A DNA stretch of 64,000 nucleotides from Micractinium sp. NFX-FRZ (GCA_029339195.1 JAPTJF010000226.1:1-64000); one strand, 5' to 3'; counted from the stretch's first letter, positions 23,901 through 36,969 are shown. Numbers and translations are program-made. Notes: a model not told the origin generated them from the letters alone.

Positions 23901-26900
23901 CGTCAAATTCAAACTCCACCGTGCGCGAGATGCCTGCAGCTCGTATGCGGGGGGGTGGGCAGCGTGAGCAGGGCTCGGAGGGCAGGTAGGCAGGAAGGCA
24001 AAAAAGCGCAACAGGAGGCAGGCCCAAAGATGCTGCTGCCTTGTCAGAGCACCCAAGGCTGATGGTGATTGCTGCGCAGGAAACACGCCTCTGGCTGCTG
24101 CGGGCTCCAACTGGCAGGCCCAGCGGCTGTGCCGCAGGCCTCAACACAGCACATCAGAGCCCAGCGCCTGCACCCTCTGCTTGCCTGTTGCCTCGCAGAT
24201 GCGCAGGCGCAGCTGGATGCGCTTGTCCCCATCCAGCCAGTTGCCTTTCACAGAGAAGCGGCGTTCGGTGGCGTCGCAGCGGCAGCCGTCGCTGCTGGTG
24301 GGGCTGCCAGGCTTGGCAGGACTGGCGTATGCAGGTTGGGGCGACCCGCGCTGCGAAGCCACGCGGCTGCCTGCAGCCCGCGGCGTCAGCACGCCGCCCG
24401 CCACTCCCTCCTCGGGCCCATCTGCAGCAGCAGTGACAGGAGAGGCTGTAGAAGGAGTAAGAGCACGGTGCCAGCCAGGCGGATCACAGCCAGAGGCTGG
24501 TCAGGGCTGGGCAGCAGGCGCTGGGATCGCCAGGCCATACATGTGCACCACAGGCAGGCAAGTGACCGCCGTGCAGCAGCAAACGCCAGCAGATCAAGCT
24601 CTGCCACGCACCCACCCCTCACGTCTGCCCCCCAGCCCCACTGCTAGTAAGCCCACCTGACAGCTCGCCCTCCTCAGCAATGTTCTCCAGCACTGCCATC
24701 GCCAGCTCCGAGGCATTGGAGCGCTGCGAGCGCACCGAAGCCGAGTCGCTGTGTGCCTTGTCGCTGTGCGCCTCGGCGCTGATGGTGCGGGACAGTGGGT
24801 GCAGCTGCGGCACAGGTGCCGCGCTGCCGCTGCCGCTGCCGCCCATCACACTGCTAGCTGAGGGCGGCCCGCTCAGCGGGCCGCCGTTGCTGATGCCTGG
24901 CTGCCCTGCCGACATTGCCGCTGCCATCATCTCATTCAGCGAGGAGGCGGTGCGGGACACCGGCCCGCTCATGAAGCCGCCATGGTCGCTGATGCTGTCG
25001 GCGGAGCCGACGCCGCCACCGGCGGCGGCCAGCGCGGCGTCGCTGCGCGAGCTGACCAGCGCCTTGTCCTTGCGGATGGAGTCAAAGTAGGAGTGCTTGA
25101 GCAGCTGGCGAGCGCGGGGCCGCTGCTCCCGTGCGCTGATGCAGACGTTGATGAACTCGGCAAGCTCGGGGCTGGCCACCTTCTGCAGGCCCGCAGGGCG
25201 CACACCCTGCAGGACGGCAGGAGGACGTGCACCAAGGCGGGAGGCGGGGCACAGGTCAGACGGCCGTGCAGGGAGGCAGCCGGAAGGGAGGTTGTGTCGG
25301 CGGCAGCAGGAGGGAGCAGCAATGCTAGCAGAAATTGAACAAGTTCGCAGGCAGCATGGGCGCAAACAGGGCCCCTAAGCCAGGGCAGCGCGCCTCTGCC
25401 CCAACTGCTGTCCCAGCCACCCGGCCGCGGCCCGCCAGTCAAACAGAACACTCACACCCTCTGTGCTTCATCACTCACCAGCGACACCTTGCGGTAGATC
25501 TGCGCTGCGTTCTTGCACTCCGAGTAGGGGTACTCCATGGTGGACAGCTCGAGCAGGCACATGCCAAAGCTGCAAGACAGGCAGGGGACGGGGCAGTGCA
25601 CGTGAGGCCTCAGGTGTGCAGCACGGTCGCAGAGTATGCTGGCCTGCTGATAATCGCAAGCAGCACCTCAACGGGCTCAGCGAGGCACACTAGGCGCTGC
25701 CCCCAGGACGCCCCAGGCTGTTTCAACCCAGCTGCTTCAACGCCAAACCGCACGGCGTTCTCAGCAGCGCCCTGCACCAGCCCCCGCCCCACATTGCTCC
25801 AGCCGGGCCCAGCCCTCACCACCCAGCCGTCCAGCTGCCGCACCTGTACACATCCACACGGTCGTCGTACTCCTCCTCATACAGCTCAGGCGCCATGAAC
25901 TCGGGAGTGCCCAGCACGCTCTGCGGCGCCGTGCGCGACCGCAGCATGGTGGCCAGACCCAGGTCCCCAATCTTCACCACGCCGTCTGCAGGTGCGGCAG
26001 GCGGGGCGGTGCGGTGCAGGTAAGATTGCAGGTGTTATGACAGGGCAGGCGGGAGGGCACGCCAGGAGCCAGCAGAGCGGCAGCTGCGAGATATTCAGTA
26101 CACCTCTGCTGTGTGCCCGTGGCCACATGATGCGCCACTCTACCACCAGCCCCCTTGACATTTTGCCTGCACCACACCGCTCCCCACCACTCGGTAGCAC
26201 CCACCTGAGCCGTTGATGAAGATGTTGTCGCACTTGAGGTCGCGGTGGATGATGGGCGGGTTGTGGCCATGCAGGTAGACCAGGCCGCACAGGATCTGCC
26301 ACGCCCAGCGCTTCACCACCTCCTCATCAATGTGCTTGTGCCGCTTGCGGTACCTGGGCAGAGGCGCAGACAGGAGGGGGAGCAGGCAGGCATGAGCGCA
26401 GCTGCACAGGCGGCAGGCATGCGAGGCAGAAGCAGTGCGGCAGCTGCTGCTGGGCCTGGAAGCCAGCCCCGCGTGCTGCTGGGCCTGGAAGCCAGCCCCG
26501 CCTGCTGCTGCCCACACATTCCGCCCAAAGCACCGAGCCGCCCGCAGCAGCCTGCCGGCCTGCCTGGTCCCCGGCACAGCCCTAGTGCACTGCAGCCCTG
26601 CCCGCGCTGCACTCACTGGCGCAGGGTGCCCGAGGTGAAGAGCTCCGTGATGAAGTTGACTGTGTAGGTCTTGGCGTCGTACCACGAGTCGAAGAAGGAC
26701 ATGATGTTCTTGTGCTTGAGCGCCTTGAGCACCCGGATCTCCGCAAACAGCCGGTCCCGCTCCTCCTTGTTCTCCGCGTCCTTGGTGCTCATCAGCTCGC
26801 TCACACGCACCTGGTTCCATGCCACCTCCGTGCCTGCGGGAGGGTGCGGGAGGCACCAGGGCGCGACGTGGGTGCTGGCCCGAAAGGGGCACGCTTGCAC

Positions 26901-27596
26901 CCACAAAGCTGCGCGGCAGTGAGGCCCAGCAGCAGCTGCACACTGGGCGGGATGTAACGTGGCCAGCTGGCGGCACAGCGCCAGCTTGCAACACGCGCCA
27001 GCTTGCGCGCGGTCTGGCGCCGCCACTGCCCCCGGCGCCGCACGCTGCACATCGCCACCAGGCATCAAAGCCTTCAGCCGCGCACCCTCTTGCGTGTCAA
27101 ACGCCTTGTACACGACCTTGAAGGCACCGCGGCCAAGCACCTGGTCCCACTGCAGGCAGGCGGGCGTGAGGGAGGCACAGGCAGCCAGGTGAGCGGGAGA
27201 GGTCCCGGCCCGCCCTCCCGCAACCCCCCCACACGGGCCGTCCCAAGCGCACGGCGGTCTCTTGGACGGCAGCCTGCTGCATCTGCGTATGATCGCAGGC
27301 CCAAGGCACCCGGACAGGCTGCATGCAGTGAGAAGGAGGGAGGCCATGCCGTCCCGCCGCCGAGCACGCGGCACGGCCCACCGACCTCCACGCTTGCCAC
27401 TGGGCGGCCCACAAGGCCCCAAGGCTATGGGTGACGGGGCCTGGGGGACCCCAGGGCACCGGTCTCCGCCAACAGCACCAAAACACTGCAGCAGAAAGCC
27501 GCCCCCCCCCCCAGCAAACGCACTCACGCGGCCGAATCTGCCCGTGGGGTCTATCTCGGAGAAGTGGGGGCCGTCATCCCCTTCAGCCTCCTCCAT
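20911..27596 (-). CDS. WNK: WNK (with-no-lysine) Ser/Thr protein kinase
   Basis: Exons: 27596-27528, 27149-27086, 26833-26617, 26353-26205, 25985-25844, 25569-25479, 25206-24657, 24421-24185, 23933-23773, 23482-22696, 22433-21636, 21419-20911; phases agree, 1257 residues. Kinase domain about residues 24-287. The glycine loop [12 protein letters not shown] carries the WNK-specific lysine, and the usual subdomain II lysine is replaced (EVAWNQV), the defining WNK feature. Also present are [35 protein letters not shown] and [17 protein letters not shown]. Residues about 486-560 resemble the plant WNK/OSR1-type C-terminal domain (RRFSVKGNW, then [20 protein letters not shown]). The remaining 700 residues are Ser/Pro/Ala-rich and disordered with a Gln run near the end. 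The intron after 24185 has a GC donor. WNKs respond to osmotic and chloride state and, in plants, also link to the clock and flowering; the algal role is unknown. Confidence 0.93.
26444..26510 (-). repeat. Tandem 29-bp repeat in WNK intron
   Basis: Two copies of a unit containing GGGCCTGGAAGCCAGCCCCG, separated by TGCTGCT, in the intron between exons 3 and 4 of the kinase. Confidence 0.85.
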
Positions 27597-28085
27597 TTTT
27601 GCAAGCTGTGAAGCCTACAAGCTCATGACCAGGCCTGGCTGAACGCCTCGCTGCTCACGGGCGCTGAGGCGCCGGTGAAGGGCTACACGGGCCAGCACAG
27701 CGAGTGCCCAGGGGCCGAGACGCTTGAAGCGCAAAGCGGGTGCTGTCCGACAGCCGCAAAGCTCACTGCTGGCGCCAGGAAGGCTGGCAGCCTTAAAGGC
27801 CGAGGGTGGAAGATGAACCAAGCGGTAGCCGCATGCTGAAGACGCCAGCACTGGCAGGGCGGGAGGCATGCTGGGGCTAGCACAGCACGATGTCAAGTCG
27901 CCTCAAGACGTGCTGGGCGCTGTAATTTGAGTGCGTTTTCTGTCATCCAAATTGCTTTCAACAGTATTGGGGTTTGCTCGTTCTCCCCCGCCGCACCCTC
28001 CGGGTTTTCGCTGCCCCACGGCCGTTGAGCAGGGCAGGAAGCTCAGGAGAAGCTTACAGCAGGGAACGAGCCCGCAGGTGGCAGC
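27597..28085. promoter_or_regulatory. Divergent promoter region, WNK and mL41
   Basis: 489 bp between the WNK start (-) and the mL41 start (+). The part at 27900-28000 is locally AT-richer, which is common near core promoters in GC-rich algae. No specific element is claimed. Confidence 0.4.
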
Positions 28086-28803
28086 ATGTCGGTGCTGGGG
28101 GCGCTGGCGGCGGCGCTGGGCCGCGGGCGCCGCGTGCCGCGCGTCGGCTTTACGCGCCTGACCACCAAGCAGGGGCCGCGGGGCTACTACAAGGGAAAGG
28201 GCGCGGCGTCCACGGGCCACCACACCGAGAAGGGTGCGCAGCGGGGTGGCGCAGGGGGTGATTTGGGCGTCGACAGTTCGTGCCGACCGGCAGCTCCACC
28301 GGCCTCCGCCGCAGCCTGCCTCCAGACCTGCATGGCACCACCCAGCCTGCCGTCTCAACCGCCTGCCTCCTTTTTGCACTGCAGGCGGCTACACCATCCG
28401 GGACGAGAAGCTGCCGCAGTACATTGTGCCGGACCTGAGCGGGTTCAAGGTCCGCAGGAGCAGCAAGGAGGGATGGGCTTGCCTGGCTGCCGCTGTCCTT
28501 GGCCCCTCCCAAGCGCGGGTTGGCTGGCTGGCCGGCTGGCTGGATGGATGGTTTTGCTATGCATGTGGGCCGCCCCTACGCTGCCAACCCTGCTGCTGTG
28601 AGGGATGCTGCATTACAGCCCCCACCTGCTGTTGATGCCTTGCAGCCCTGCCTGGATCTGCCTGGAGCTGCTCCGCCCCCCCCCCCCCCCCGGTGCCTTG
28701 CAGTGTCTGACGGCTGCACTGTTCCGCTTGCTGTGCCCTTGTGCTGCCGTGCCTGCAGCTGAAGCCCTTCGTTGCCACCAACACCATCAAGCCGGCGGCA
28801 TGA
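28086..28803 (+). CDS. mL41: Mitochondrial large-subunit ribosomal protein mL41 (MRPL41/L27 type)
   Basis: Exons 28086-28233, 28385-28449 and 28759-28803, 85 residues, phases consistent. The sequence follows plant mitochondrial mL41 almost throughout: a short basic N-terminus, LTTKQGPRGYYKGKG, STGHHTEKGGYTIRDEKLPQ, YIVPDLSGFKLKPFV. The length is that of the family (about 85-95). It is a structural component of the mitochondrial large ribosomal subunit. The intron before the last exon has a GTCCGC donor, less usual than GTGAGT but required by the frame and by the joined GFK-LKPF motif. A 13-C run lies in that intron near 28677-28689. Confidence 0.92.
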
Positions 28804-29302
28804 TGTCAACGAGTCGCTGCCAGAGCCAACCTAGCGGCGCCCTAGCAGAGCCCTGCCACACCGCTTGCTGCTGAGGCCCCTGCCATTCGCGTGCTGCCCC
28901 GCGTGCTGCCACGTGCACCACGCTTCCCCTTGTCCGACGCTCCCCGTTGCTGCTGGCCCCTCCCCTCTCCCACCGCTCCCTCCCCCATGCTGCCTCTGCT
29001 CCCCCCCGTGCTCTCGTAATCATTCAATCGCTCACACTGACAATGGTTGGCTTCAAAAACAGGCAGCTCAGCTGCTGCTGACGTAACAATATGGAAAATT
29101 AGAAGTGCGCAGTCAGGCCAGGAGAAGGTTCAGAGACAAGGAGGGCTTGGGCAAGCAGCAAGGAAGGCTGTGCTGTGAAGGTAGGCGTCGCGTAGTGGAA
29201 GGCAGCATGCTGCTGCCGGGTGACCGTCAATCCAGTCGGCAGTGTTGGGGTGTCGCACTCCTGCCACACGGTCGGCCGACCACGCGGTGCAGAGTGCCAC
29301 GC
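28804..29302. other. Convergent 3' region, mL41 and TL29
   Basis: 3' UTR-like sequence with pyrimidine-rich stretches followed by an AT-richer part near 29020-29110. No gene is seen. Confidence 0.45.
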
Positions 29303-32300
29303 TCAGTACCGGTCCGGCACAATGACCTGCAAACGTGCGTGGGGTGCAGGTGCAGCGTGTGGCAAGCTCACAAGCGGAGGTGGGCGGTGCACCACACATG
29401 CACCGCACGCCGTACCGAGGAAGGTGCGCACACAGTAGGCAGGGCAGCGGCACCCACTCGAGACATGTGCGCGTTGTTTGGGTGTGCAAGGCGTACCTGC
29501 ACGTGATATCAGGCAGCAGTGCAGTGCCACCCCACCCACCCCACCCACCTTGATGGGGAAGAGGTACGCCTCCTTGTCAAACTTGGCGCCCTGGTCCGCC
29601 AGCTTGGACAGGATGTCGCCAAAGTCGACCTGTGGGTGCGGCGGGAATGAGGCGGAATAGATGAGCGAACAGCGCACTGCGCCAGCGCGCGACAGTGCTA
29701 GTGGCCCGGCCGACCCACAGTAGGGGACTAGGCATGCGGGGGCGGCATGCTTGAGCCACAACGGAACGCTGCAGGGAGGACACTAGACCAGCGGGGGCGG
29801 CGGGGCGGGGCAGCACACGCTAGGGTGACCACATGGGTTGCTCAGTGGACGCACAACCGGCACATGGGGAGGCGGATGAGCAACCAGCATTGCAAGCATG
29901 CCAGCCCCAGTTGATGGCCCCAGCCGTCACCTCTTAGCTGGCGCCATCACGGAGGCTGCCAGCTCGTCCTTGTTCCAACCACCTGCCCACCGCTCCCCCA
30001 CTCCACCCCAACGCCTGACATTCCAGCCTGCCCGCCCGCCCAGTGCACCTCGTAGCTGGTGCGGGTGACGGTGGTCCTGGAGGAATCGTACTGCTTCTTC
30101 CAGCCCGCGTAGTCCGGGGAGAAGGCGGCCATGGCGGCCTCGGTGGCGGCACCGTCCTCCTGGGTGGAGGGCCACAGCAGGAACTGCAGGGGGCGGAGGG
30201 GGGGCAGGGGTGGGGTTTCCTCTGGTTTCCTCAACCCACGCCCAAGGGCGTATTCTTCTTCAACTTCGTCTTCTTCAGAGGTGGGGTGAGGCGAGAGGTG
30301 TGCCAGGGACAGAGGAAGGCAGGAGGGCGCAACTCTTCTCCAGAATTTTGCAGGAGTGAGAGAGAGGCAAGGGGGCCGGGGCACAGCAGGAGGAGGCAGG
30401 GGGCCAGTGGGCCGTGCACAGGGGCAGGGCAGCAGGCAGGCATGCCCAGCTGAGCCCTGCCCTGCCCTGCCCAGACCCAGCAATGCAGCGCTGCCCCGCA
30501 CCCAGGCCCCAGATGGGCGCTCCCCAAAAGGCGCCCTGCCGGCAAAGGGGCCCCGGAAGTTGCACCTTCCACAACGAGATTATTCCCACCCCGCCCACCA
30601 CACAGGCACATGCCCCTGCCCTGTGCGCCCCCGCCCCGCTCCACCACACGGGCACATACTCTTGCCTTGTACTGGCGCAGACCCTCGGCATTGTGCCCAC
30701 CCGCCCCGCCCACCTGCTGGCGCTCCCAGAAGGGCACCTTGCCGCTCTTGCCTGGCTTGGCGCCCAGCTGGTTGAAGAATTGCTGCGGGCCAAGAGGGGT
30801 GGGGGGTGGGGCGGGAAGACTCACGTAAGTCTGGGTCGTTGCTGAGCTTAGCTTAGTTTTAAAGTAGGCTCATGGGAGAGAGTCAGTACAGCTTGTTGGA
30901 AGGACAGCTGCAGTCAACTGGTGTGAGGTGGGGTGGCATGGCGAGGAAGGGGGTGGGGTGGCATGCGCGTCGCCAAAGCGGTCCGCCATCACCCCCAACC
31001 CCACTTGATAACATCCCACCATTAAAGTGAGCCAGCCCACCTGCACCTCCTCCAGCGGTGCGCCCGGGGCGGGCACGCGGTTGGCGGCGACGGGCCCTGT
31101 GGCATCAATGCGCCCCAGGCTGATGCGGATGGGGCTGCCAAAATCGGCCAGCTTGGCACCCCTGGCAGCTGCAGGGAGGGGGCTTGAGGGCGGGGGAGGG
31201 AGGGGTTGGTGTGGCGAGGATTGGGCACAGGGGGGGCGGCAGCATGCGAGCACAGGCAGCACTGAACAGCACACACAGCATAGCACAACACAGCACAGTG
31301 CAGCACAGCACAACACAGTGCAGCACAGCACGGCACAGCGCAGCGCAGCAGCGCAGCGCAGCGCAGCGCACCATCAGCTGCCTTGCTGATCTTGTCCTGG
31401 CGCCAGGCCTGCTCCGTGGTCACCTGCATGTGGCGCCCCATGGCTGGTGGGTGAGTTGGCGGGTGGGCTGCTGGAGCACCGCATTTCGCAGGCGCCACAT
31501 GGCGCCCGGCCAGCTGTCGCCCGGCCGGGCGCCGAGCTGTCGACACGCCGGCGCTCTTTCTTACATTCAAAGCTCGGGGCCGGCTCCAGGTTGCCGCCCA
31601 TGCAAGTTGATGAACCCCTCTAGCTTAATCCGCCTGTGCATGCAGGCGGCCAGCAGCCAGCATCCTACTCCAGAGGCCCGGCTGTTGCCCCCCTCTGCCT
31701 CTCTGTCCCTGGCGCAGGTGCGAGTGCGCTGCTGACCAGGGTTGCTCCCCTCCTCTGCACCCGGACCCACCAAATACGCCCCCCAGGCAGGGAAAAGTGC
31801 CCCTCCCACCGTCAGCCACTTGGCACTGGGCCCTGAGCCATAGACGCCACCCCCCTGAGCGGGGTGGAGCAGCCCCTCCCACTCTTTAAAGGCTCCTCAG
31901 AGCCTGATCCACAGACACCACCCTCAGTGCAGGGTGGAGCAGCCCTCCCTCCCACCTTACCTTGGCTGCCAGCACAATGGTGTCTGCCCAGCTGAGCGGG
32001 CCCTGACCCTCTGGCTTGGCCGCGTTGAACGCGTCCCGCGCCTGGCGCAGCTTCTCCACAAAAGGAGCCAGCCCCTTGTTCTCCGGGCGGCCCAGCTCCT
32101 CGCTGCAGGGCAGGCAAAGCGGGCGGGCGGGGTGGGCGGTTGGGGAATGGGTGGCCTGAATTCTCGTGCAGCGCTGCCCCCGCAGCAGGAGCCCAGCCCC
32201 TTGTTCTCCGGGCGGCCCTGCTGCTTGCCATCAGAGAGCAGGCCGGTGGACAGGCAGGCAAGGCAGGCAGGGGAGGCAGCCAGTGTGCAGGGCGAGGCCA

Positions 32301-33500
32301 GAAGGGTGACATTGCGCTGCTGCTGGGAGGGCGCCCTATATGCACGTGGCCGTGCCGCCAGCGGAACCCGCTCCACACCCGTGCAGACTCACGTCTGCAC
32401 CCATGCACGCCCATCGACAGCCAGGCACATCCACGAGCCCACAGCAGCAGAGGCGGCACAGCCGTCAGTGCGGGTGGCCAGCTGGAAGGGCATCCCCCGC
32501 GCCAACACCTCCCCCCCTCCACCCACATCCAATACACTCAATACACCCTGCAGTTCAAGCAGTGCACCGCTTGGCGGGCAAACCTTAGCGGCAGGCAGGC
32601 GCTGCCATGCCCTGCCCTGCCATGAACACACGTGCAACGCACCCACTCACGGCTGGACGATGGAACCATCGCACCCGCCGGTGCGTGTGGCCACGTCATA
32701 GGTCCCGGCATCGCTGAGCAGCAGGCGCATGGCGGCGGCCTGGTCGGCGGGGGTCAGCACCTTGGACAGCTCAGCCTCGGCGCGCTTCTGCAGATGAGGA
32801 TGTGTGACAGGACACTGAGATGCCAGGGGCGCGATTATGATGCTAGCATGGCACTGCAAACATACCAGGGCTGTGCGGGCTGGCAGAGACACGGTAGCGG
32901 CTGGGCCAACCCTGCCTCGCCGCTCTTCTGGCAGGCCCGGACAGCAGGAGTGCAGCAGGGGCGAACTCGGATGAATTTCACATCCCCCAGCCGCTCGGCA
33001 GGCAAGCGTCCATGCCCGCCTGGCTCCTCTCCCCCTTCCCAGCCGCCGGCCCGCACCTGCACGTCAGCCAGAATCCCCTTGCGCTGCAGGACGGTCAGGG
33101 AGGCGACGGGCAGCAGCTGCTCGCCGGCAGAGGCGGGGGCGGCAGCCACCAGCGGGGCAGCCACCACCGCGCCTGCAGAGGCAGAGCGGGAGGGACGAGG
33201 TGAGGCAAGCGAGGCGGGGCTGGCGGCCCGCTGCGGCAGGCCTCACAAGCTTGAGCAAGACAGGACGCATTTCAAGCCAGGCTGTGTGTAGAAGCCATGC
33301 AAAGGGAGCGGGAGGCCGCTCCGTGGGCAGCCAGCCCGTGGCTCACCTGCAAGGCCCAGGAGGACTGAGCGGCGGTCAGAGGCGGCGGCCGTGTGCTCCC
33401 GCGCGGATGAGCACACCAGCTTCAGCTGCCCGCGCCTGCTGCGCGCAGGAGCTGCTGCCTTGAAGGCGGTGGTCACAGGCGCCCTGGCGAACGCTGACAT
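29303..33500 (-). CDS. TL29: Thylakoid lumen 29 kDa protein (TL29/APX4), class I peroxidase-like
   Basis: Exons: 33500-33347, 33172-33057, 32787-32651, 32102-31961, 31423-31372, 31168-31041, 30782-30714, 30183-30049, 29629-29549, 29326-29303; phases agree, 345 residues. Residues 1-40 look like a chloroplast transit peptide. A second signal, SDRRSVLLGLAGAVVAAPLV ending APASA, has twin arginines and an AxA site, predicting Tat import into the thylakoid lumen. The mature part follows plant TL29: LLLSDAGTYDVATRTGGCDG, GRPENKGLAPFVEKL, GPLSWADTIVLAAK, ISLGRIDATGP, SSRTTVTRTSYEVDFGDILS, KEAYLFPIK. TL29 is homologous to ascorbate peroxidase but is reported to lack haem-binding and peroxidase activity; it associates with photosystem II in plants. 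The motif LLLSDAGTYD lacks the RLAWHDAGTYD arginine and histidines of active enzymes, consistent with a non-catalytic protein. Confidence 0.9.
31831..31950 (-). repeat. Imperfect direct repeat in TL29 intron
   Basis: Two copies about 72 bp apart share GGGTGGAGCAGCCC and the CC(A)CAGAC(A/G)CCACCC motif, in the intron adjoining the exon 4 donor at 31960. Confidence 0.6.
32187..32220 (-). repeat. Intronic echo of TL29 exon 4 start
   Basis: Repeats 32064-32096 of exon 4: both read GGAGCC followed by CAGCCCCTTGTTCTCCGGGC and GGCCC. The copy lies in the upstream intron about 125 bp away and has a one-base insertion, so it would shift frame if exonised. Confidence 0.85.
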
Positions 33501-35910
33501 GGTGTGTTGTCGCCTGGGGGGTTTCCTGGTTGCGATCGCCTCGCGAGGAAGAGTGTGAGTGTGCAGGCCTCGACCCTGAGCGCGCCCAGTAGTTCGATGT
33601 TCGGGCCGGCAAAGAAGATGAGAGGGATAGCGGCGCTGAGCTGGTGCCAGCAGGCGGAAGGGGGGCGCCGTTTCCTCCGCCTCTTCTCCATGGACAAAGT
33701 AGGCTCACTAGATCGTAAGCAATTATAGTGTGCTACTTTGGGCTGAGCTTGGCACATGGGCACAATTGAATGAGCCAAAGTGAGCTGAACACGGCGAGCG
33801 AGGCGGTGGGGGCGGTGGAAGCAACGTGGGAAGCAGTGCTGCTTGTGAGCCTGGCCCACACCGCCCCTGACTTGCAAGTGTGCCGCAACGTTGGAAGTAA
33901 AATGTCACAGGTTGGCAGCCTGGCGGTAATCACGGAGGCTTGCAGACGCTCACTGCGCCCCACCGCCACGCGCCCCACCCCGCTCCCCTGGCTTGAGCAT
34001 CATGCCAATGATTGAGCGCCCACCCGGTGATGCTTGCAAGCCTTTCAGCACCGCCCGCGTTGACAAACGCACACCGCTGCCAAACCAACGGCACCATCGG
34101 CACCAGAGCACCACAGTGCAGGCGCGCCACGCAAGAGGTGGCAACCCACGCCTGCGGCACAGGCCCACGAGAGGCCGCACCACCCCTGTGCGCAACCAAG
34201 TACAAACCAGCTCCCGCTCTCAAACAAATTCGCGTAGGCTCCCTGCTGATCCAGAGGCAAGGACATGCGTCAGGAGGGGTAAATGCCGAAACTCCTTCGG
34301 CATCAAATTGCGCTGCCAGTGACGGTTCAGTGGGCTGCCGCGTGGGGCGAGTGTCCTGGATGGGACAGGAGGCGGGGGGCACCCCCGGGGCGAGGGGCAC
34401 TCAGGAGGACAGATGCGCCTGCAAGCAGGCGGCCTAATGCCGGCTGATGCTCAGTGTTGATTTGGCACCCCCTCTGCTTGCGCAGTACGCTGGCACCCTG
34501 CATGCCGCACAGTGGCACGCACTGTCAGCCCGGGCGGCCTGGGCACATGGCAGCTGCCGAGCCAGGTCCCAGCGCAGCTGCAGGTGGAACAAACGCAGCA
34601 AGGCCAGGGGCCCGCCGCCCAACAGGCGAATTGCTAGGCCTCTTGGCACCATGGACGGCGCGGCACAGATCCCCAGGGACCCAAGCGGCGCGCGCCTCGG
34701 GCCGTGGGGCTGCGGCGGGTGCGCATGTGGCCGGCGTCACTAGCGAGCGCCCGCTGCCGATGCTGGGCTTGCACGCCGCCTTCAAAGCGGCTGCTGCTGT
34801 GGCGTTGATGCTGGCAGGCCCAGGCTGCTTCTAGAAGCACTACATTGCACGAAACTGGTGTTTGGGGGGGCCTCCGCGGTGCACTGAATGCGGCGCCTGC
34901 AGGGTGCACGGGTAGCCGTCGCCTGCGCAGCCTGCGGCGGCGCAGGTGGAACCGCCTCCGGTGCTCGGTCGGGGGTTCTGAGCGACGCTGGTTCAGACTT
35001 CCAACCATCTTCGGCATCCTCAGGAAGTCCGGGGGAGGGGGAGGGGGCGCAAGCGGCGCACACGGGGCGGTCACAGCCATGCAGACAACCGTCCCGCCCT
35101 GACTCGAAGCCTCGGCGCTCTTCAACCCAACACATCGCGATCACTTTTACCGCGTGCGCAACCCCCCCTGGCGACGAACAGCGGCGGTGCCTTGTCACCG
35201 CAGATGTAATGGGTTTGCCAACCAAGCGCGGTGGCGGGAGGCATGCCGATCCGGGAAAAGCTCACTTGTGCAGGCAGGGTGCACCACGAGGTGCCAAGGG
35301 CCAAGGCACGCTGCAACGTTGAGCGCCCCGTGTTGCCACACACAACGCACCTCCCTGCCATACCTGACCCCTTCTATACGAACACCAACCGCGCGGGGGG
35401 GCGTGGAGTCGGAGCTCTGCCTGCTCAGGCCGCGGCTGGACCGCTGGAGGCTGGCGCTGGAAGAGGCAGCATGACTGGCCAGACGAGGCGGAAGGTGCAT
35501 AGCTCTTGTCGGGTCAGGGAGGTCCTGGCAGTCATGTGGATGCAGTTGCGTTGGACGGGCCCCTCTTCTGCTCGAAAGCCGTGGCACGAGAACTGACAAG
35601 TAGGCGCCCGCCCCGTCCCGGCCCTGCCGCCCCTGCGCCCGTCTCGCTGCCTCCCCCACCTACAACCCTGCTCCTTGCCCTCGCCCGCCCCGTGTCTCCA
35701 CAACTAAGTGCAGGTCTGCAAGTCGGGCCGCCTGGCGTCCACAGTGACGCTGCCAGAGGTCCTCTCTCTCCAGGTCCGATGCCAGCTGCCGGTGTCTCGG
35801 AACCAGGGTGGCTGCGGCCCTCCGCCCTGCCGCGGCGTGCGCAGCCGCCGCCCTGCCCCGCAGGCCCCCACGAGGCAAGCGCCTCAACTCTGCTTCTCAA
35901 CCCCACCACC
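33501..35910. other. Divergent 2.4-kb region between TL29 and RWP-RK gene
   Basis: No gene could be supported. Open frames at 34012-34437 (+), 34888-35322 (+) and 34782-35225 (-) lack recognisable domains and splice logic. The RWP-RK frame is open upstream to about 35506, so its N-terminus may extend into this region. An AT-richer segment at 33700-33730 could belong to the TL29 promoter. Confidence 0.4.
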
Positions 35911-36395
35911 ATGGCCTCTGTCCCGCTGCAGCACTTGCCCATCGAGCTGGCCGCTGCGGAGGTGGGCGTGTGCGTGACCACATTCAAAAAGGTGAGCACC
36001 CAGGCCCTGTTGTGCCTGTTGGCCAGCGGCGCCCCGGCAGGAGCCTTCAGATGGCATGCAGCTGCCGCCTGCTGTGCCAGGGTCAGAGGGACGCAACCCT
36101 CCCCTTAGCCCACTGCTTGGCAGCAGCCAGCTGCAGTGCGCTTCGGAGTGTCAGCAGCTCGTACCGGCAAAGATGCTGGCATGCCACACGTCGCCTTTCC
36201 CGCCCCGCGGCTCCTTGCACCCCACCGCTGCCCGCCCGCCCACCCGTTGCCCCCCTCAGCCTGATCGTCGCGCTGCACTGCTGCCCCACCGCCCCGCCCG
36301 GGCGCAGGTCTGCCGCAAGCTGGGTATCATGCGCTGGCCCTTCCGCAGCAGCGCCGCCAAGCTGGCGCAGCAGAAGGAGCAGCTGCTGCCGCTGC

Positions 36396-36429
<34 letters not shown>

Positions 36430-36696
36430 GCACCACCAGCAGCAGCAGCAGCAGCACTCACACATGCAGGGGAACCTAGACTTGGCGGCGGCAGGCGCCA
36501 GCCCTTGGCAGCTCCAAGCGGCGGCAGGCCTGCAGCGCCAGGAGCAGGGGGACGGCAGCGACATCACCCTGAGCGGAGCCAGCTCTGGGGGCAGCGAGCA
36601 GGCAGGAGGCAGCCAGGCGCATCAGCAGCAGGAGTGGGGCGCGCTGAGCCACTTTGGGCCTCCCGCCCCCAATTCCTACTACCACCATCAGCCCAT

Positions 36697-36746
<50 letters not shown>

Positions 36747-36927
36747 GCCCCTCCAGCCCCATCCAGCAGCTGAGCCAGCTGATGGCCGCTCTGTCCAACT
36801 CACAGGCAGCGGCTGGGGGCGGCAATGGCTATGCAGCTGGGTACGGCCTGGGTGGGGCCCAGGCCGTGGCGCCCTCGCCGCCGCATCACCAGCTGCTGCC
36901 CCTGGCCCTGCAGCAGCTGTGCGCCAT

Positions 36928-36969
<42 letters not shown>

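Noticed and set aside
30660..30700. Extra TL29 exon encoding GLRQYK
   Set aside because: It would need a ~30-nt intron; joining 30714 directly to 30183 keeps phase and matches the TL29 family.
34782..35322. Overlapping + and - open frames in the TL29/RWP-RK gap
   Set aside because: Low-complexity translations, no family motifs and no splice continuity on either strand.
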